From Burkholderiales bacterium (GTDB taxonomy: Bacteria; Pseudomonadota; Gammaproteobacteria; Burkholderiales; Burkholderiaceae_E), in assembly GCA_020248665.1 (NCBI GenBank), contig JADCHE010000043.1, forward strand, positions 24,116 through 88,115: a stretch of 64,000 nucleotides of DNA. Reading direction: 5' to 3'. Of this stretch, positions 1-8,494 are shown piece by piece (the first letter of the stretch is position 1; the number at the start of each line of letters is the position of its first letter). A model generated the notes under the pieces. That model was not told the DNA's origin, searched no databases, and saw only the letters and a program-made list of their open reading frames with translations. The translations under genes were made by a program, and so were the position numbers.

Positions 1-2334
1 ATTGGCGATGCACACCGGCGTGCTCATGTTGTTGCCTTCGCCCAGGCCCTTGGCACCCAGCGGCGTGAACGGCGAGGGCGTCTGCATGTGCACGATCACC
101 GGGTCGACCAGCTCGCAGGCCGTGGGCATCAGGTAGTCGGCCAGCGTCCCGGACTGGAAGCTGCCGTCATCGCCGTAGCGGAACTCCTCGAGCAGCGCCG
201 CACCCGCGCCCTGCGCGAACGCCCCCCGGATCTGTCCGTCGGCCAGCGCGGGATTGAGCAGCCGGCCGGCATCGTGCCCGGTGATGTAGCGGTCGATGTG
301 CACCGCACCCGTATCCGGATCGACCTCCAGCGCGCACAGGTCGAACACGAAGCCATACGCGGCCGAGGTGTTGACCCGGTCGGCCTCGTCCGGTGCGCCG
401 AGCACCTCGGGCGTCCAGAAGACCGTCTCGCGCAGACCCGGGCCGACGCCCTCGGGCAGCAGCGCGGGCGCCCAGTGGGGGCTGGCGGCGAGGCGGGTGA
501 ACGGCTGGCGCTGCTCGGGACGGTCGCGGTCGTAGATGTCGCCACCGGCAAAGACCACCTGGCCGACCGCGCAACCGAAGTGTCCGGCGGCGATCAGCGC
601 CAGCTTGTCGCGTATCCGGCCGGCGGCCAGATGCACCACACCCGCCACCGCCCCGGCGAAGCGGCTGGAGTAGTTGCCCGCCGCCACCGACCAGGCGTCC
701 TTGGCGGTGTCGAACTCCACGTTGACCGTGATCTCCCGCGGCTGCAGGCCCAGCACGTCGGCCACCACCTGGGCGCACACCGTCATGTGGCCCTGGCCGG
801 CCGGCGAGGAGGCGATGTTCACGTTGACGCCGCCCAGCAGGTCCACCGAGACCGTGGCGCTCGCGATCGCCCCGTTCTTGGGCCCCGCCCTGGCCCGCTG
901 CGCGGGCGTGAGCACGGTGCTGATGTAGCCCATGTTGGAGATCGAGGGCTCCACGATGGCGGCCATGCCGATGCCGTACAGCCGGCCGGCGGCGCGCGCG
1001 GCCTGCTGGCGCTCGTACAGGCCCAGGGCGTGCGCCTGCGCCATCACGGCCTCGCTCAGGCCGAGGTAGTCACCCGAATCCAGCACCGCCCCTGCCGCGG
1101 CGCGATGGGGAAACCGGCCGGCCTGCACGAAGTTGAGCCGGCGCAGCGCCAGCGGATCGATGGACAGTTCGCACGCGATGCGGTCCATCAGCCGCTCCAG
1201 CGCGAAATAGACCTGCGGGCCGCCGAAGCCGCGCACCAGGCCGGTGGGTGTCTTGTTGCTGACCACCACCCGGTTGCGCACGCTCAGGTGCTCGATGTCG
1301 TAGGCGCCGGTCAGGCAGCCGTGCATCCGATAGAACGTGGCCGGCTCAGGCGCACGCAGGTAGGCGCCCACCTCGTCCACCTGGTCCCAGCGCAGTGCGA
1401 CGATGCGCCCGTCGGGCAGCACGTCGGCCTCGATCGTCGTCAGGCGCGCGGTGGCCGAGGTCGCCGAACTCAGGTGTTCCAGCCGGTCTTCGACCCATTT
1501 CACCGGCGCGCCGGCCTTGCGCGCGGCCAGGCACATCAGCACCACGTAGGGGAACACGGCCTGCTTGACGCCGAAGCTTCCGCCGGAGTCGCGCGGCACC
1601 TTGTGTCTCAGCTTGTTGGCCGGGACCTTGAGCGCCAGGGCCATGACCGCGTGCAGCGAGAACGGCCCCATGAAGTTGGACAGGGCCTCGTAGCCCTCGG
1701 CCTCGCCGAGGTACTCGGCCACCACCACGGCGCATTCGATCGGCGTGCAGGTGTTGCGGGGGTAGTGCACCGTGGTACCGATGCGCCGGGTTCCGGTCCG
1801 GACCGCATCGGGTTGGCCATAGCTGAACAGGCGCTCGGAGACCACGTTGCTGCCCACGGCGTCGTGCAGCAGCACGGCCTGCGGATCCAGCGCCCCGGCG
1901 ATCTCGACCACCGCCGGCAGGGGCTCGTAGTCGACGCGGATCAGATCGAGCGCGTCCTCGGCGATGTAGCGGTCGTCGGCCACCACCACCGCCACCGGCT
2001 CGCCGGCATAGCGCACCCGTTCGACCGCCAGCGCCCAATGCTGCATCGGTTGCTTGACGCCCACCACGAAGGGCTGCGCCCAGCGCTGGACGTCATCGCC
2101 GGTGAGCACCGCATGCACGCCCGGCAGGGCGAGCGCGGCGCTGGCGTCCAGTCCGCGCAGCCGGGCATGGGCGTGGGGCGAGCGCAGGACCGCCGCCTGG
2201 AGGGTGCCCGGCCTGGTGCCCACGTCGTCGGCGTAGACACCGCGTCCGCTGAGGAGCGGAGCGTCTTCCAGGCGCTCGAGGGGCTGTCCGACGTAGGCGA
2301 TGCCTCCCGGAGCCGGACCGGGGTCGGCCTGCAC
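1..2334 (-). CDS. xanthine dehydrogenase-family molybdopterin-binding large subunit (3' end outside window)
   Basis: Large (Mo-cofactor) subunit of a molybdenum hydroxylase of the CoxL/XdhB/aldehyde oxidase superfamily. The 778 visible codons begin at a GTG preceded by GGAGGA at good spacing, and the frame runs off the left edge without a stop. The first residues contain YVGQPLERLEDAPLLSG, the usual entry of the family, and the last contain KGLGEGNNMSTP, where the Glu (codon at 37-39) is the expected catalytic base. Family length suggests only a few tens of residues are missing. The active-site loop reads TGLVRGFGGPQ, not the AYRCSFR of true form I CO dehydrogenase, so CO oxidation is unlikely and the substrate is unknown. 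FAD and [2Fe-2S] subunit genes are not in the window and may follow downstream (left). An AraC regulator gene lies just upstream. Confidence 0.9.
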   Translation of the reverse strand, partial: MQADPGPAPGGIAYVGQPLERLEDAPLLSGRGVYADDVGTRPGTLQAAVLRSPHAHARLRGLDASAALALPGVHAVLTGDDVQRWAQPFVVGVKQPMQHWALAVERVRYAGEPVAVVVADDRYIAEDALDLIRVDYEPLPAVVEIAGALDPQAVLLHDAVGSNVVSERLFSYGQPDAVRTGTRRIGTTVHYPRNTCTPIECAVVVAEYLGEAEGYEALSNFMGPFSLHAVMALALKVPANKLRHKVPRDSGGSFGVKQAVFPYVVLMCLAARKAGAPVKWVEDRLEHLSSATSATARLTTIEADVLPDGRIVALRWDQVDEVGAYLRAPEPATFYRMHGCLTGAYDIEHLSVRNRVVVSNKTPTGLVRGFGGPQVYFALERLMDRIACELSIDPLALRRLNFVQAGRFPHRAAAGAVLDSGDYLGLSEAVMAQAHALGLYERQQAARAAGRLYGIGMAAIVEPSISNMGYISTVLTPAQRARAGPKNGAIASATVSVDLLGGVNVNIASSPAGQGHMTVCAQVVADVLGLQPREITVNVEFDTAKDAWSVAAGNYSSRFAGAVAGVVHLAAGRIRDKLALIAAGHFGCAVGQVVFAGGDIYDRDRPEQRQPFTRLAASPHWAPALLPEGVGPGLRETVFWTPEVLGAPDEADRVNTSAAYGFVFDLCALEVDPDTGAVHIDRYITGHDAGRLLNPALADGQIRGAFAQGAGAALLEEFRYGDDGSFQSGTLADYLMPTACELVDPVIVHMQTPSPFTPLGAKGLGEGNNMSTPVCIAN

Positions 2335-2432
2335 GGTGTCTCCTCCAGTTCCCGACGGGCCTTGCCGTTCGATGCCCGTCAGTGTCGCCAATGGCGACCC
2401 GGGTGTCGGACATCGCAGTCCGCCGAAGAACC

Positions 2433-2452
2433 GGACAGTCCGCGGACTATCC
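2433..2452. promoter_or_regulatory. 20-bp near-perfect palindrome upstream of the Mo-hydroxylase gene
   Basis: GGACAGTCCG followed by CGGACTATCC: two 10-bp arms matching at 9 of 10 positions with no spacer. It lies about 100 bp upstream of the GTG start of the molybdenum hydroxylase gene and just past the stop of the AraC-type gene. It could be an operator or a weak terminator hairpin. No U-tract follows it on the minus strand, which favours a binding site. Confidence 0.4.
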
Positions 2453-2472
2453 AGATAGTGCGGTCGCTTTCG

Positions 2473-3345
2473 TCAGAACCAGGGGGTTCGCGCACCCGCA
2501 GGGGGCTCGCAGAGGCTGACCTTGCGCCGGTAGTCGCTGGGCGTGATGCCCAGGTGCGCACGGAAGAACCGCGCAAAGTGGCTGGGCGCGGAGAAGCCGA
2601 GTTCATGGGCGATGTCGCCCAGCGCACCCGCCTCCTGGGTGAGGCGCTTGACCGCCGCCTCGAAGCGAAGCACGTTCGCATACACGAGCGGCGTCACCTG
2701 GGTGTTGCGCTGGAACAGGCTGAAGAAGTGAGCGCGCGACAGGCCGGCCTGGTCGGCCAGCACGTCCGCGTCGAAGCCCTTGCCGACGTTCTCGCGCATC
2801 CGGGCGACGGTGCTGCGGATGCGCGGATCCATGGCTGCCGGAGGCCGACTGCGCAGCAGGCCGACCAGGTCGCGCCAGCCCGAGCAGCGCTCGATCACGT
2901 CGATGACGAGTTCGAAGAGCCGCCTCTCCAGGCTCGTCGGCGAGACATCGTCGGCCGACCACAGTTCGAGCACGAAGTCCTCGATGTGCTTGCGGGCACG
3001 CGCATCGAGCCGGACCGTGGACCGGGGGAAGAAGCGCGGATGGCCGGACAGCGCCAGCGAGCGCTGGATCTCGGCCAGCCAGCCCGGTTCGATGTAGAGC
3101 GCCAGGATCAGGGTGCGCTCGGGGGCGGTGTGCTCGTAGACATGGTGCTCCCAGGCATTGACCACCACCGCGAGGTCATCGGTCAGCGGCGCGAGCCGGC
3201 CGCGGACCCGGAAGGCGCTGTCGGCGCCGCCGGCCTTGATCAGGATGTGGCAATGGTGATGGGCGTGCCCCACGAGGGGCGCGTTCATGTCGAGCAGGGC
3301 GACACGACCGAAGCGGCCCTGGAAGATCTTGACGGCGGAGGACAT
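2473..3345 (-). CDS. AraC family transcriptional regulator
   Basis: A 290-residue regulator of AraC/XylS type. The N-terminal part (about residues 1-170) is a cupin-like ligand domain with a His-rich strand (GHAHHHCHILIK). The last 100 residues carry two helix-turn-helix units (ADQAGLSRAHFFSLFQR, then IAHELGFSAPSHFARFFR) and end with the family signature ITPSDYRR. The ATG at 3345 (MSSAVKIF) is chosen because homology-like sequence begins there; the upstream in-frame extension is Arg/Pro-rich and looks non-coding. No good ribosome site is seen. It probably controls the Mo-hydroxylase gene 138 bp downstream on the same strand; this is inferred from position only. Confidence 0.9.
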   Translation of the reverse strand: MSSAVKIFQGRFGRVALLDMNAPLVGHAHHHCHILIKAGGADSAFRVRGRLAPLTDDLAVVVNAWEHHVYEHTAPERTLILALYIEPGWLAEIQRSLALSGHPRFFPRSTVRLDARARKHIEDFVLELWSADDVSPTSLERRLFELVIDVIERCSGWRDLVGLLRSRPPAAMDPRIRSTVARMRENVGKGFDADVLADQAGLSRAHFFSLFQRNTQVTPLVYANVLRFEAAVKRLTQEAGALGDIAHELGFSAPSHFARFFRAHLGITPSDYRRKVSLCEPPAGARTPWF

Positions 3346-3599
3346 GTTGCATCGCACCCCGTGTTCGCGAGCCCCCGGAGCATAACGGGCCGCTCCGCGG
3401 ATCGACAAGCCGTGGCGAACCTCCCGCCGCGGCTCACACTGTCGTCGGAGATCCGGTGCGTCTCGAGGCCGTCCGACGTTCCTCCGGACCGCTTCGCGAC
3501 CGGGATCGACCACATCGATGTCGACTGCGGCGAGTTCGTCGACGGCACGGCGACCGTGCGGCAGGCGGGCCGCGAGCATCCCGACTCGACCCCGCGCGC

Positions 3600-5099
3600 C
3601 TAACCCACCCCATCCACCGCCCGCACCCCGCCCCGCCCCGCCGTCCGCCGCACCCCGGCCTCACCTCCAGCCCGCGGCAGCACCAGCGTCACCGCCGTCC
3701 CCCGCCCGCCCGGCCCGTCCTCGATCCGCACCGCCCCGCCGTGCCCGCGGACGATCTCGGCGACGATCGCCAGCCCGAGCCCGGTGCCGACCGACGTGTC
3801 GGCCGCCGAGCCGGGCGGCCTGGGCCCGCGGTGGAAGCGCTCGAGCACACGCCCCCGGTCCGCGACCGGGATGCCGGGCCCCTCGTCGTCGACGCGCACC
3901 CGCGCCGCGCCGTCGGCGTGCGCATCGACCGTCACCGTCACGCGACGACCATCGCCCCGGTACTTGATCGCGTTGTCGATCAGGTTGTGGATCGCCTCGG
4001 CGAGCAGTTCCGGGTCGCCGAGCACCTCGATCGGCGCCTCGCCGTCCGACCGGCCGCCGACGAATCCGAGGTCGACGCCCGCGGCGAGCGCGCCCGGCAC
4101 CCAGCGGCCGGCGGCCTCGTGCACCGTCGCACGCAGCTCGAAGCGGCGCGGCTCGGCCACGCGCGCGCTCGGCTCGGCGCGCGCCAGCGTCAGCAGTTGG
4201 TTCGACAGCCGCACCGCCCGGTCGGCGGCCCGCCGCAGCTCCGCGAGCAGCGGCGCGAGCCGCGCCGGATCGGTTTCGCGCGCGGCCTCGTCGGCGTGCA
4301 GCTTCAGCGCCGTCAGCGGCGTGCGCAGCTGGTGCGCGGCATCGGCGACGAAGTGTCGCTGTGCGGCGAGCGCGTCCTGCAACCGACCGAGCAGCCCGTT
4401 CATCGCGTGCGTCAGCGGTGCCATTTCCGACGGCAGCGCGCGGTCGTCGACCGGCTCGAGCGAGTGATGGGTCTGCGCCTCGAGCGCGCGCGCGACCTCC
4501 CCGACCGGCGCGAGCAGCTTGTCGAGGGTGACCCAGATCACCACCCCGGCGACGACCACCAGCACGAGCTGGGGCAGCAGCACCTCGATCAGCAGCTCGG
4601 TGGCGAGCGCCTGGCGCTTGCGCAGCGTCTCGGCCACGCGGACCTCGACGGTTTCGCCCGCGCCCGGCAGCGCCACCGGCACGCTGGCGACGCGCACCCG
4701 CGCACCCGCGATCCAGCCGCCGTAGAGCGACGCCTGCCGCAGCCGCTCGACGCGCGCGCCCGGGCCGACCGGCTCGGACGGCAGGCCGACGTTGCCGGCG
4801 ACGTGCCCGCTGCGCGGGCCGACCACCTCGAACCACGTGGTGTCCGCCGAATCGAACTGCAGGATCTGGCGCGCAGCCTCGGGCAGGTCGAGCGCAGGCA
4901 CGCCGCGCGATGCCGTGACCCGCTGCGCGAGCGCCTCCGCCGAGTCGACCAGCCAGCGGTCGTGCACCTCGTTCGCGTGGTAGCGCGCGCCGAAGTACGA
5001 CAGCGTGCCCGACACCGTGAACAGCGCGAGCAGCGGCGGCAGCAGCCGCCGGAGCAGGCGCGTGCGCAGGCTGAACCGCGGCGCCGCGGCCTCAGCCAT
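3600..5099 (-). CDS. sensor histidine kinase (TctE/QseC type)
   Basis: Membrane histidine kinase of about 499 residues, partner of the response regulator just upstream. One membrane helix lies at about 17-39, then a periplasmic domain of the 2CSK_N type (40-160), a second helix at about 170-192, HAMP, the phospho-acceptor His in FVADAAHQLRTPLTAL (about H256), and an ATPase domain with NLIDNAIKY, DEGPGIP and GTGLGLAIV. The ATG at 5099 overlaps the regulator stop by 8 bases, indicating translational coupling; a GTG at 5108 is an alternative. The signal is unknown. The adjacent divergent metal-efflux operon makes metal stress a reasonable guess, although the 2CSK_N sensor is also found in carboxylate-sensing systems. 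Confidence 0.9.
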   Translation of the reverse strand: MAEAAAPRFSLRTRLLRRLLPPLLALFTVSGTLSYFGARYHANEVHDRWLVDSAEALAQRVTASRGVPALDLPEAARQILQFDSADTTWFEVVGPRSGHVAGNVGLPSEPVGPGARVERLRQASLYGGWIAGARVRVASVPVALPGAGETVEVRVAETLRKRQALATELLIEVLLPQLVLVVVAGVVIWVTLDKLLAPVGEVARALEAQTHHSLEPVDDRALPSEMAPLTHAMNGLLGRLQDALAAQRHFVADAAHQLRTPLTALKLHADEAARETDPARLAPLLAELRRAADRAVRLSNQLLTLARAEPSARVAEPRRFELRATVHEAAGRWVPGALAAGVDLGFVGGRSDGEAPIEVLGDPELLAEAIHNLIDNAIKYRGDGRRVTVTVDAHADGAARVRVDDEGPGIPVADRGRVLERFHRGPRPPGSAADTSVGTGLGLAIVAEIVRGHGGAVRIEDGPGGRGTAVTLVLPRAGGEAGVRRTAGRGGVRAVDGVG

Positions 5100-5775
5100 C
5101 GAGGGCACGCAGCAGGTAGCCGAAACCGCGCACCGTGTGGATCTCGGCGCCGCTGCCCTCGAGCTTGCGGCGCAGCCGGTGCACCATCACCTCGACCGCC
5201 GCGTCGGACAGGTCCATCGCCGACGGGTCCGCCACCGACAGCTCCTGCAGCACCACCGGCTTGCCGACGACCCGCCCCGCTCGGCGCAGCAGGATCGCGA
5301 GCACGCCGGCCTCGCGCGGCGAGAGCTCGAGCGGCGCGTCGTCGAGCCGCGGCACCGTCTCCTCGCCGCGCAGGCTCAGGCGACCGAGGCGGATCGGCGC
5401 GACGCCCGCGGCCACTCGCCCGCGCCGCAGCAGCGCGCGCACCCGGGCCTCGAGCTCGATCATGTCGAAGGGCTTGACCAGGTAGTCGTCGGCACCGGCA
5501 TCGAGGCCGAGCACGCGGTCGCCGACCTCGTCGCGGGCGGTCAGCAGCAGAACCGGCAGCGGGTCGCCGCGGTCGCGCAGGCGGCGCAGCACGTCGATGC
5601 CGTCGCGACCCGGCAGTCCGATGTCCAGGACCGCAGCGTCCCAAGGACCGGCGGCGAGCGCCGCGTCGGCGGCGTCGCCGCGCACGACCCACTCGGTCGA
5701 GAATCCGGCGCGCTCGAAGGCGCGCAGTACGGGGCCGGCGATCTGCGCGTCGTCCTCGGCGAGCAGCACCTTCAT
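5092..5775 (-). CDS. OmpR-family response regulator
   Basis: A 227-residue two-domain regulator. The receiver has the acidic pair in AEDD (residues 7-9), phospho-acceptor D51 in AAVLDIGLPG and the conserved Lys in DYLVKPFD. The C-terminal winged helix (about 125-225) ends in MVHRLRRKLEGS...IHTVRGFGYLL. The ATG at 5775 (MKVLLAEDD) is preferred to an in-frame upstream start because the receiver fold begins exactly there. It forms an overlapping pair with the kinase gene. Its start faces the efflux operon across about 100 bp, so it likely controls its own transcription and that of czcCBA. Confidence 0.92.
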   Translation of the reverse strand: MKVLLAEDDAQIAGPVLRAFERAGFSTEWVVRGDAADAALAAGPWDAAVLDIGLPGRDGIDVLRRLRDRGDPLPVLLLTARDEVGDRVLGLDAGADDYLVKPFDMIELEARVRALLRRGRVAAGVAPIRLGRLSLRGEETVPRLDDAPLELSPREAGVLAILLRRAGRVVGKPVVLQELSVADPSAMDLSDAAVEVMVHRLRRKLEGSGAEIHTVRGFGYLLRALDG

Positions 5776-5876
5776 CGCGTCCCGGAAACCACCGAGCGGT
5801 CGCGATGCCATGCTGGAAGGAGTTTGAAAGGCTGGGTCGCCATGATCGCGGTCCGCCCCAGTCTAGAACGGTTCCG

Positions 5877-7313
5877 ATGAACACACCACCCGCACGCCGC
5901 CCGCTCGCGCTCGCGCTCGCGGCGGCCTGCTGGCTGGCGGCGGGCACCGCGCTCGCGCAACCGTCGGAGCCCGCGCCCGACGGGCGCGCCGGCGCGCCGG
6001 CGTGGCCGACCGCAGCCGCATCGCCCCCGGCGCCCGATCCCGAGTGCGCGTCGGCGCCCGAGTCGATCGACTGGGCGAGTGCGCAGCGCCGCCTCGCGCG
6101 ATGCAACCGCGACCTGCGGGTCGCGCTGCGTGCCACCGAGTCGGCGCTCGCCGATGTCCGCGTCGCGGGGCAGCGCCCGAACCCGACGCTGAGCGCGGGC
6201 ATCGGTAACGTGAACCCGCAGCTCGGGCTCGGCGGCGCGAACAATCCGCTCGACTACCCGCTGGACTACATCGCTCGCCTCGACCAGACCTTCGAGCGCG
6301 GCGGCAAGCGCGGGCTGCGCATCGAATCGGCCGAGCAGGCCTGGAGTGCCTCGCGCTGGAACGCGGCCGACACGCTGCGCCGGCAGCAGCTCGCGCTCGC
6401 GCAGGCCTGGATCGCGCTGTGGGGTGCGCAGGAGCGGGTGCGGCTGCAGCAGGACGTGCTCGAGCTGTTCCGCCGCGCACTCGACGCCGCGCAGCGCCGA
6501 CTGAAGGCCGGCGACATCGCGGCCGCGGACGTCTCGCGCATCGAGCTCGACATGCGTCGCGCCGAGGCCGAGCGAACGGTCGCCGACGGCGAGCTCGTCG
6601 CCGCGCGCAACGCGATCGCCTCGCTGCTCGCGATCGACCCGCCCGGCGCCGGCCCGCGCGCGACCGAGCCGTGGCCGGCCACCGACGCCGCCGGCGCGCC
6701 GTTGCTGGCGCCCGGCGAGGCCGAGCGGCCCGACCTGCAGGCGGCCCGGGCGCAGCAGGCCGCGGCCGACGCGCAGAGCCGCCTCGCGCGCAGCCAGCGC
6801 ACCCGCGACGTGACCATCGGGGTCCAGGCCGAGCGCTACGCGCCGCCCGCGGGCGGCGGCTGGCTGCTCGGCGCGTTCGTCTCGGTGCCTCTGTTCGTCA
6901 ACCATCGCTACGAGGGCGAGATCGCACGCGCCGAGGCCGACCGCGAGGTCGCGTCCGAGAACCGCGCGCGGATCGAGCTGCAGGCGCGCGCCGAGCAGCG
7001 TCGCCTGCTCGACGCTCGCGCCGCGGCCCGCGCGCGGCGCGAGCGGATCGAGCGCGACGCGCTGCCGCTCGCCGAGAAGGTGGCCGCCAACGCCGAGCTC
7101 GCGTGGCGCAAGGGCGCGGGCACCGTGCTCGAGCTGCTCGATGCGCTGCGCCAGCTGCGCGCGCTGCAGATCGAGGCGCTCCAGGCCCGGCTCGACGACG
7201 ACCGCGCCGACGCCGCGGCCCGTGCCGAGATGCTGACCGCCGCCGCGGCCGCCGACCCCGTGTTCGGGGAGTCGCTGCGGCTGCGCCCGACGATACCGGA
7301 CGCTCCGAAATGA
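5877..7313 (+). CDS. czcC: outer-membrane efflux protein, CzcC/TolC family
   Basis: Outer-membrane channel of a tripartite RND metal exporter, 478 residues. A Sec signal ends near ALAQ (about residue 28), followed by a proline-rich linker and two OEP repeats. The long alanine/arginine/glutamate-rich helices are typical of the periplasmic alpha-barrel (for example EIARAEADREVASENRARIE). The ATG at 5877 is chosen because the signal peptide begins there. The stop overlaps the start of the adaptor gene as ATGA, so the three genes are translated as a unit. Substrate is inferred from the pump gene, not from this protein. Confidence 0.88.
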   Translation: MNTPPARRPLALALAAACWLAAGTALAQPSEPAPDGRAGAPAWPTAAASPPAPDPECASAPESIDWASAQRRLARCNRDLRVALRATESALADVRVAGQRPNPTLSAGIGNVNPQLGLGGANNPLDYPLDYIARLDQTFERGGKRGLRIESAEQAWSASRWNAADTLRRQQLALAQAWIALWGAQERVRLQQDVLELFRRALDAAQRRLKAGDIAAADVSRIELDMRRAEAERTVADGELVAARNAIASLLAIDPPGAGPRATEPWPATDAAGAPLLAPGEAERPDLQAARAQQAAADAQSRLARSQRTRDVTIGVQAERYAPPAGGGWLLGAFVSVPLFVNHRYEGEIARAEADREVASENRARIELQARAEQRRLLDARAAARARRERIERDALPLAEKVAANAELAWRKGAGTVLELLDALRQLRALQIEALQARLDDDRADAAARAEMLTAAAAADPVFGESLRLRPTIPDAPK

Positions 7314-8494
7314 CGCCCCATCCGCCCCGTCCCGTCCCTCGCCGCGCGCTGCGTGCGGCCGCCTGCGCCGGCCTCGTCGCGATCGCGGCGTGCTCGGCCG
7401 AGCCGCCGCCACCGCCGCCCGACTCCGGACCGTCGATCAGCGGCACGACGGTACGCTTCCCGCGCCGCGTCGAGGGCATCCGGACCGAGCCGGTGCAGGA
7501 TGCGGGGACGACGACGCTGACGCTGCCGGGCCGGCTCGCGTGGGACGAGGATCGGACGGTGCGCGTGCTCCCGCCGTTCGCCGGCCGGGTGACCGCGCTG
7601 CGCGCGCAGGTCGGCGACGCCGTGCGCGCCGGCCAGCCGCTCGCCGAGATCGCGGCCCCCGAATTCGGCCAGGCGGTCGCCGACGGGCGCCGCGCCGAGG
7701 CCGATGAGGCACTGGCGCGCGAGACCGTGTCGCGACAGCGCGAGCTGCACGATGCCGGGCTGGTCGCCGCGAAGGACTTGCGCGAGGCGCAGGCCGTGCT
7801 GTCGCGCGCCGAGATCGAGCGCCAGCGCACGCGCGCCCGGCTCGCCCAGCTGGGTGCGGCCGGCGGGGGCGCGACCTTCACGCTGCGCGCACCGATCGAC
7901 GGCGTGGTCGTCGAACGGGCGCTCGCGGCCGGCCAGGAGGTCCGCCCCGACGCGGACAAGCCGCTGTTCGTCGTCACCGACCCCACCCGCCTGTGGGTCT
8001 GGCTCGACGCGCCCGAGAACGCGCTGCCGCAGCTCGCGCCGATGCGGGCCGGTGCGCCGCTGAAGCTGCACAGCGGGGCCTGGGGCACGCGGGACTTCGA
8101 CGCGAAGCTGGTGCGCACCGAGGACTCGATCGACGCCATCTCGCGGACCTTCCGGCTGCGCGCCGCCGTCGCGAACCCCGAGCGGCTGCTGAAGGCCGAG
8201 ATGTACGTCACCGCGACCTTCCCGCTGCCGCCGGGCGCGAGCGACCGCCCCATCGAGCACGTGCCGGTGACCGCGGTCCTGCTCGTCGACGGCCGTCGGC
8301 ACGTCTTCGTCGCCGACCCCGACGGCGGCTTCACGCGCGTCGAGGTCGGGATCGTGCGCGAGTTGCCGGGCCGGGTCGGCGTGGTCGGCCTGGAGCCGGG
8401 CCAGCGCGTGGTCGTCGAGGGCAATCTGTTCCTGCAGCAGATCCTCGCCCGGGGCACGACACCGAAGTCGGCCCGGGCCGAGGCGAAGAAATGA
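7310..8494 (+). CDS. czcB: RND efflux periplasmic adaptor (membrane-fusion protein), CzcB family
   Basis: A 394-residue adaptor linking the inner-membrane pump to the outer-membrane channel. The N-terminus has a lipoprotein-type signal (VAIAACSAE), then a proline-rich stretch, a split lipoyl domain (GRVTALRAQVGDAVRAGQPL ... APIDGVVVERALAAGQEV) around an alpha-hairpin, and a C-terminal beta-barrel. The ATGA overlaps at both ends fix the start and show coupling with its neighbours. No extra N- or C-terminal metal-binding His cluster is seen, unlike some CzcB proteins. Confidence 0.9.
   Translation: MTPHPPRPVPRRALRAAACAGLVAIAACSAEPPPPPPDSGPSISGTTVRFPRRVEGIRTEPVQDAGTTTLTLPGRLAWDEDRTVRVLPPFAGRVTALRAQVGDAVRAGQPLAEIAAPEFGQAVADGRRAEADEALARETVSRQRELHDAGLVAAKDLREAQAVLSRAEIERQRTRARLAQLGAAGGGATFTLRAPIDGVVVERALAAGQEVRPDADKPLFVVTDPTRLWVWLDAPENALPQLAPMRAGAPLKLHSGAWGTRDFDAKLVRTEDSIDAISRTFRLRAAVANPERLLKAEMYVTATFPLPPGASDRPIEHVPVTAVLLVDGRRHVFVADPDGGFTRVEVGIVRELPGRVGVVGLEPGQRVVVEGNLFLQQILARGTTPKSARAEAKK

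Noticed and set aside
1201..1300. Form I carbon monoxide dehydrogenase
   Set aside because: The diagnostic AYRCSFR loop is absent; the loop reads VRGFGGPQ.
88..3603. An 1171-codon open frame on the plus strand
   Set aside because: It lies antisense to the Mo-hydroxylase and AraC genes, is rich in Arg, Gln, His and Gly with no domain, and arises from third-position GC bias.
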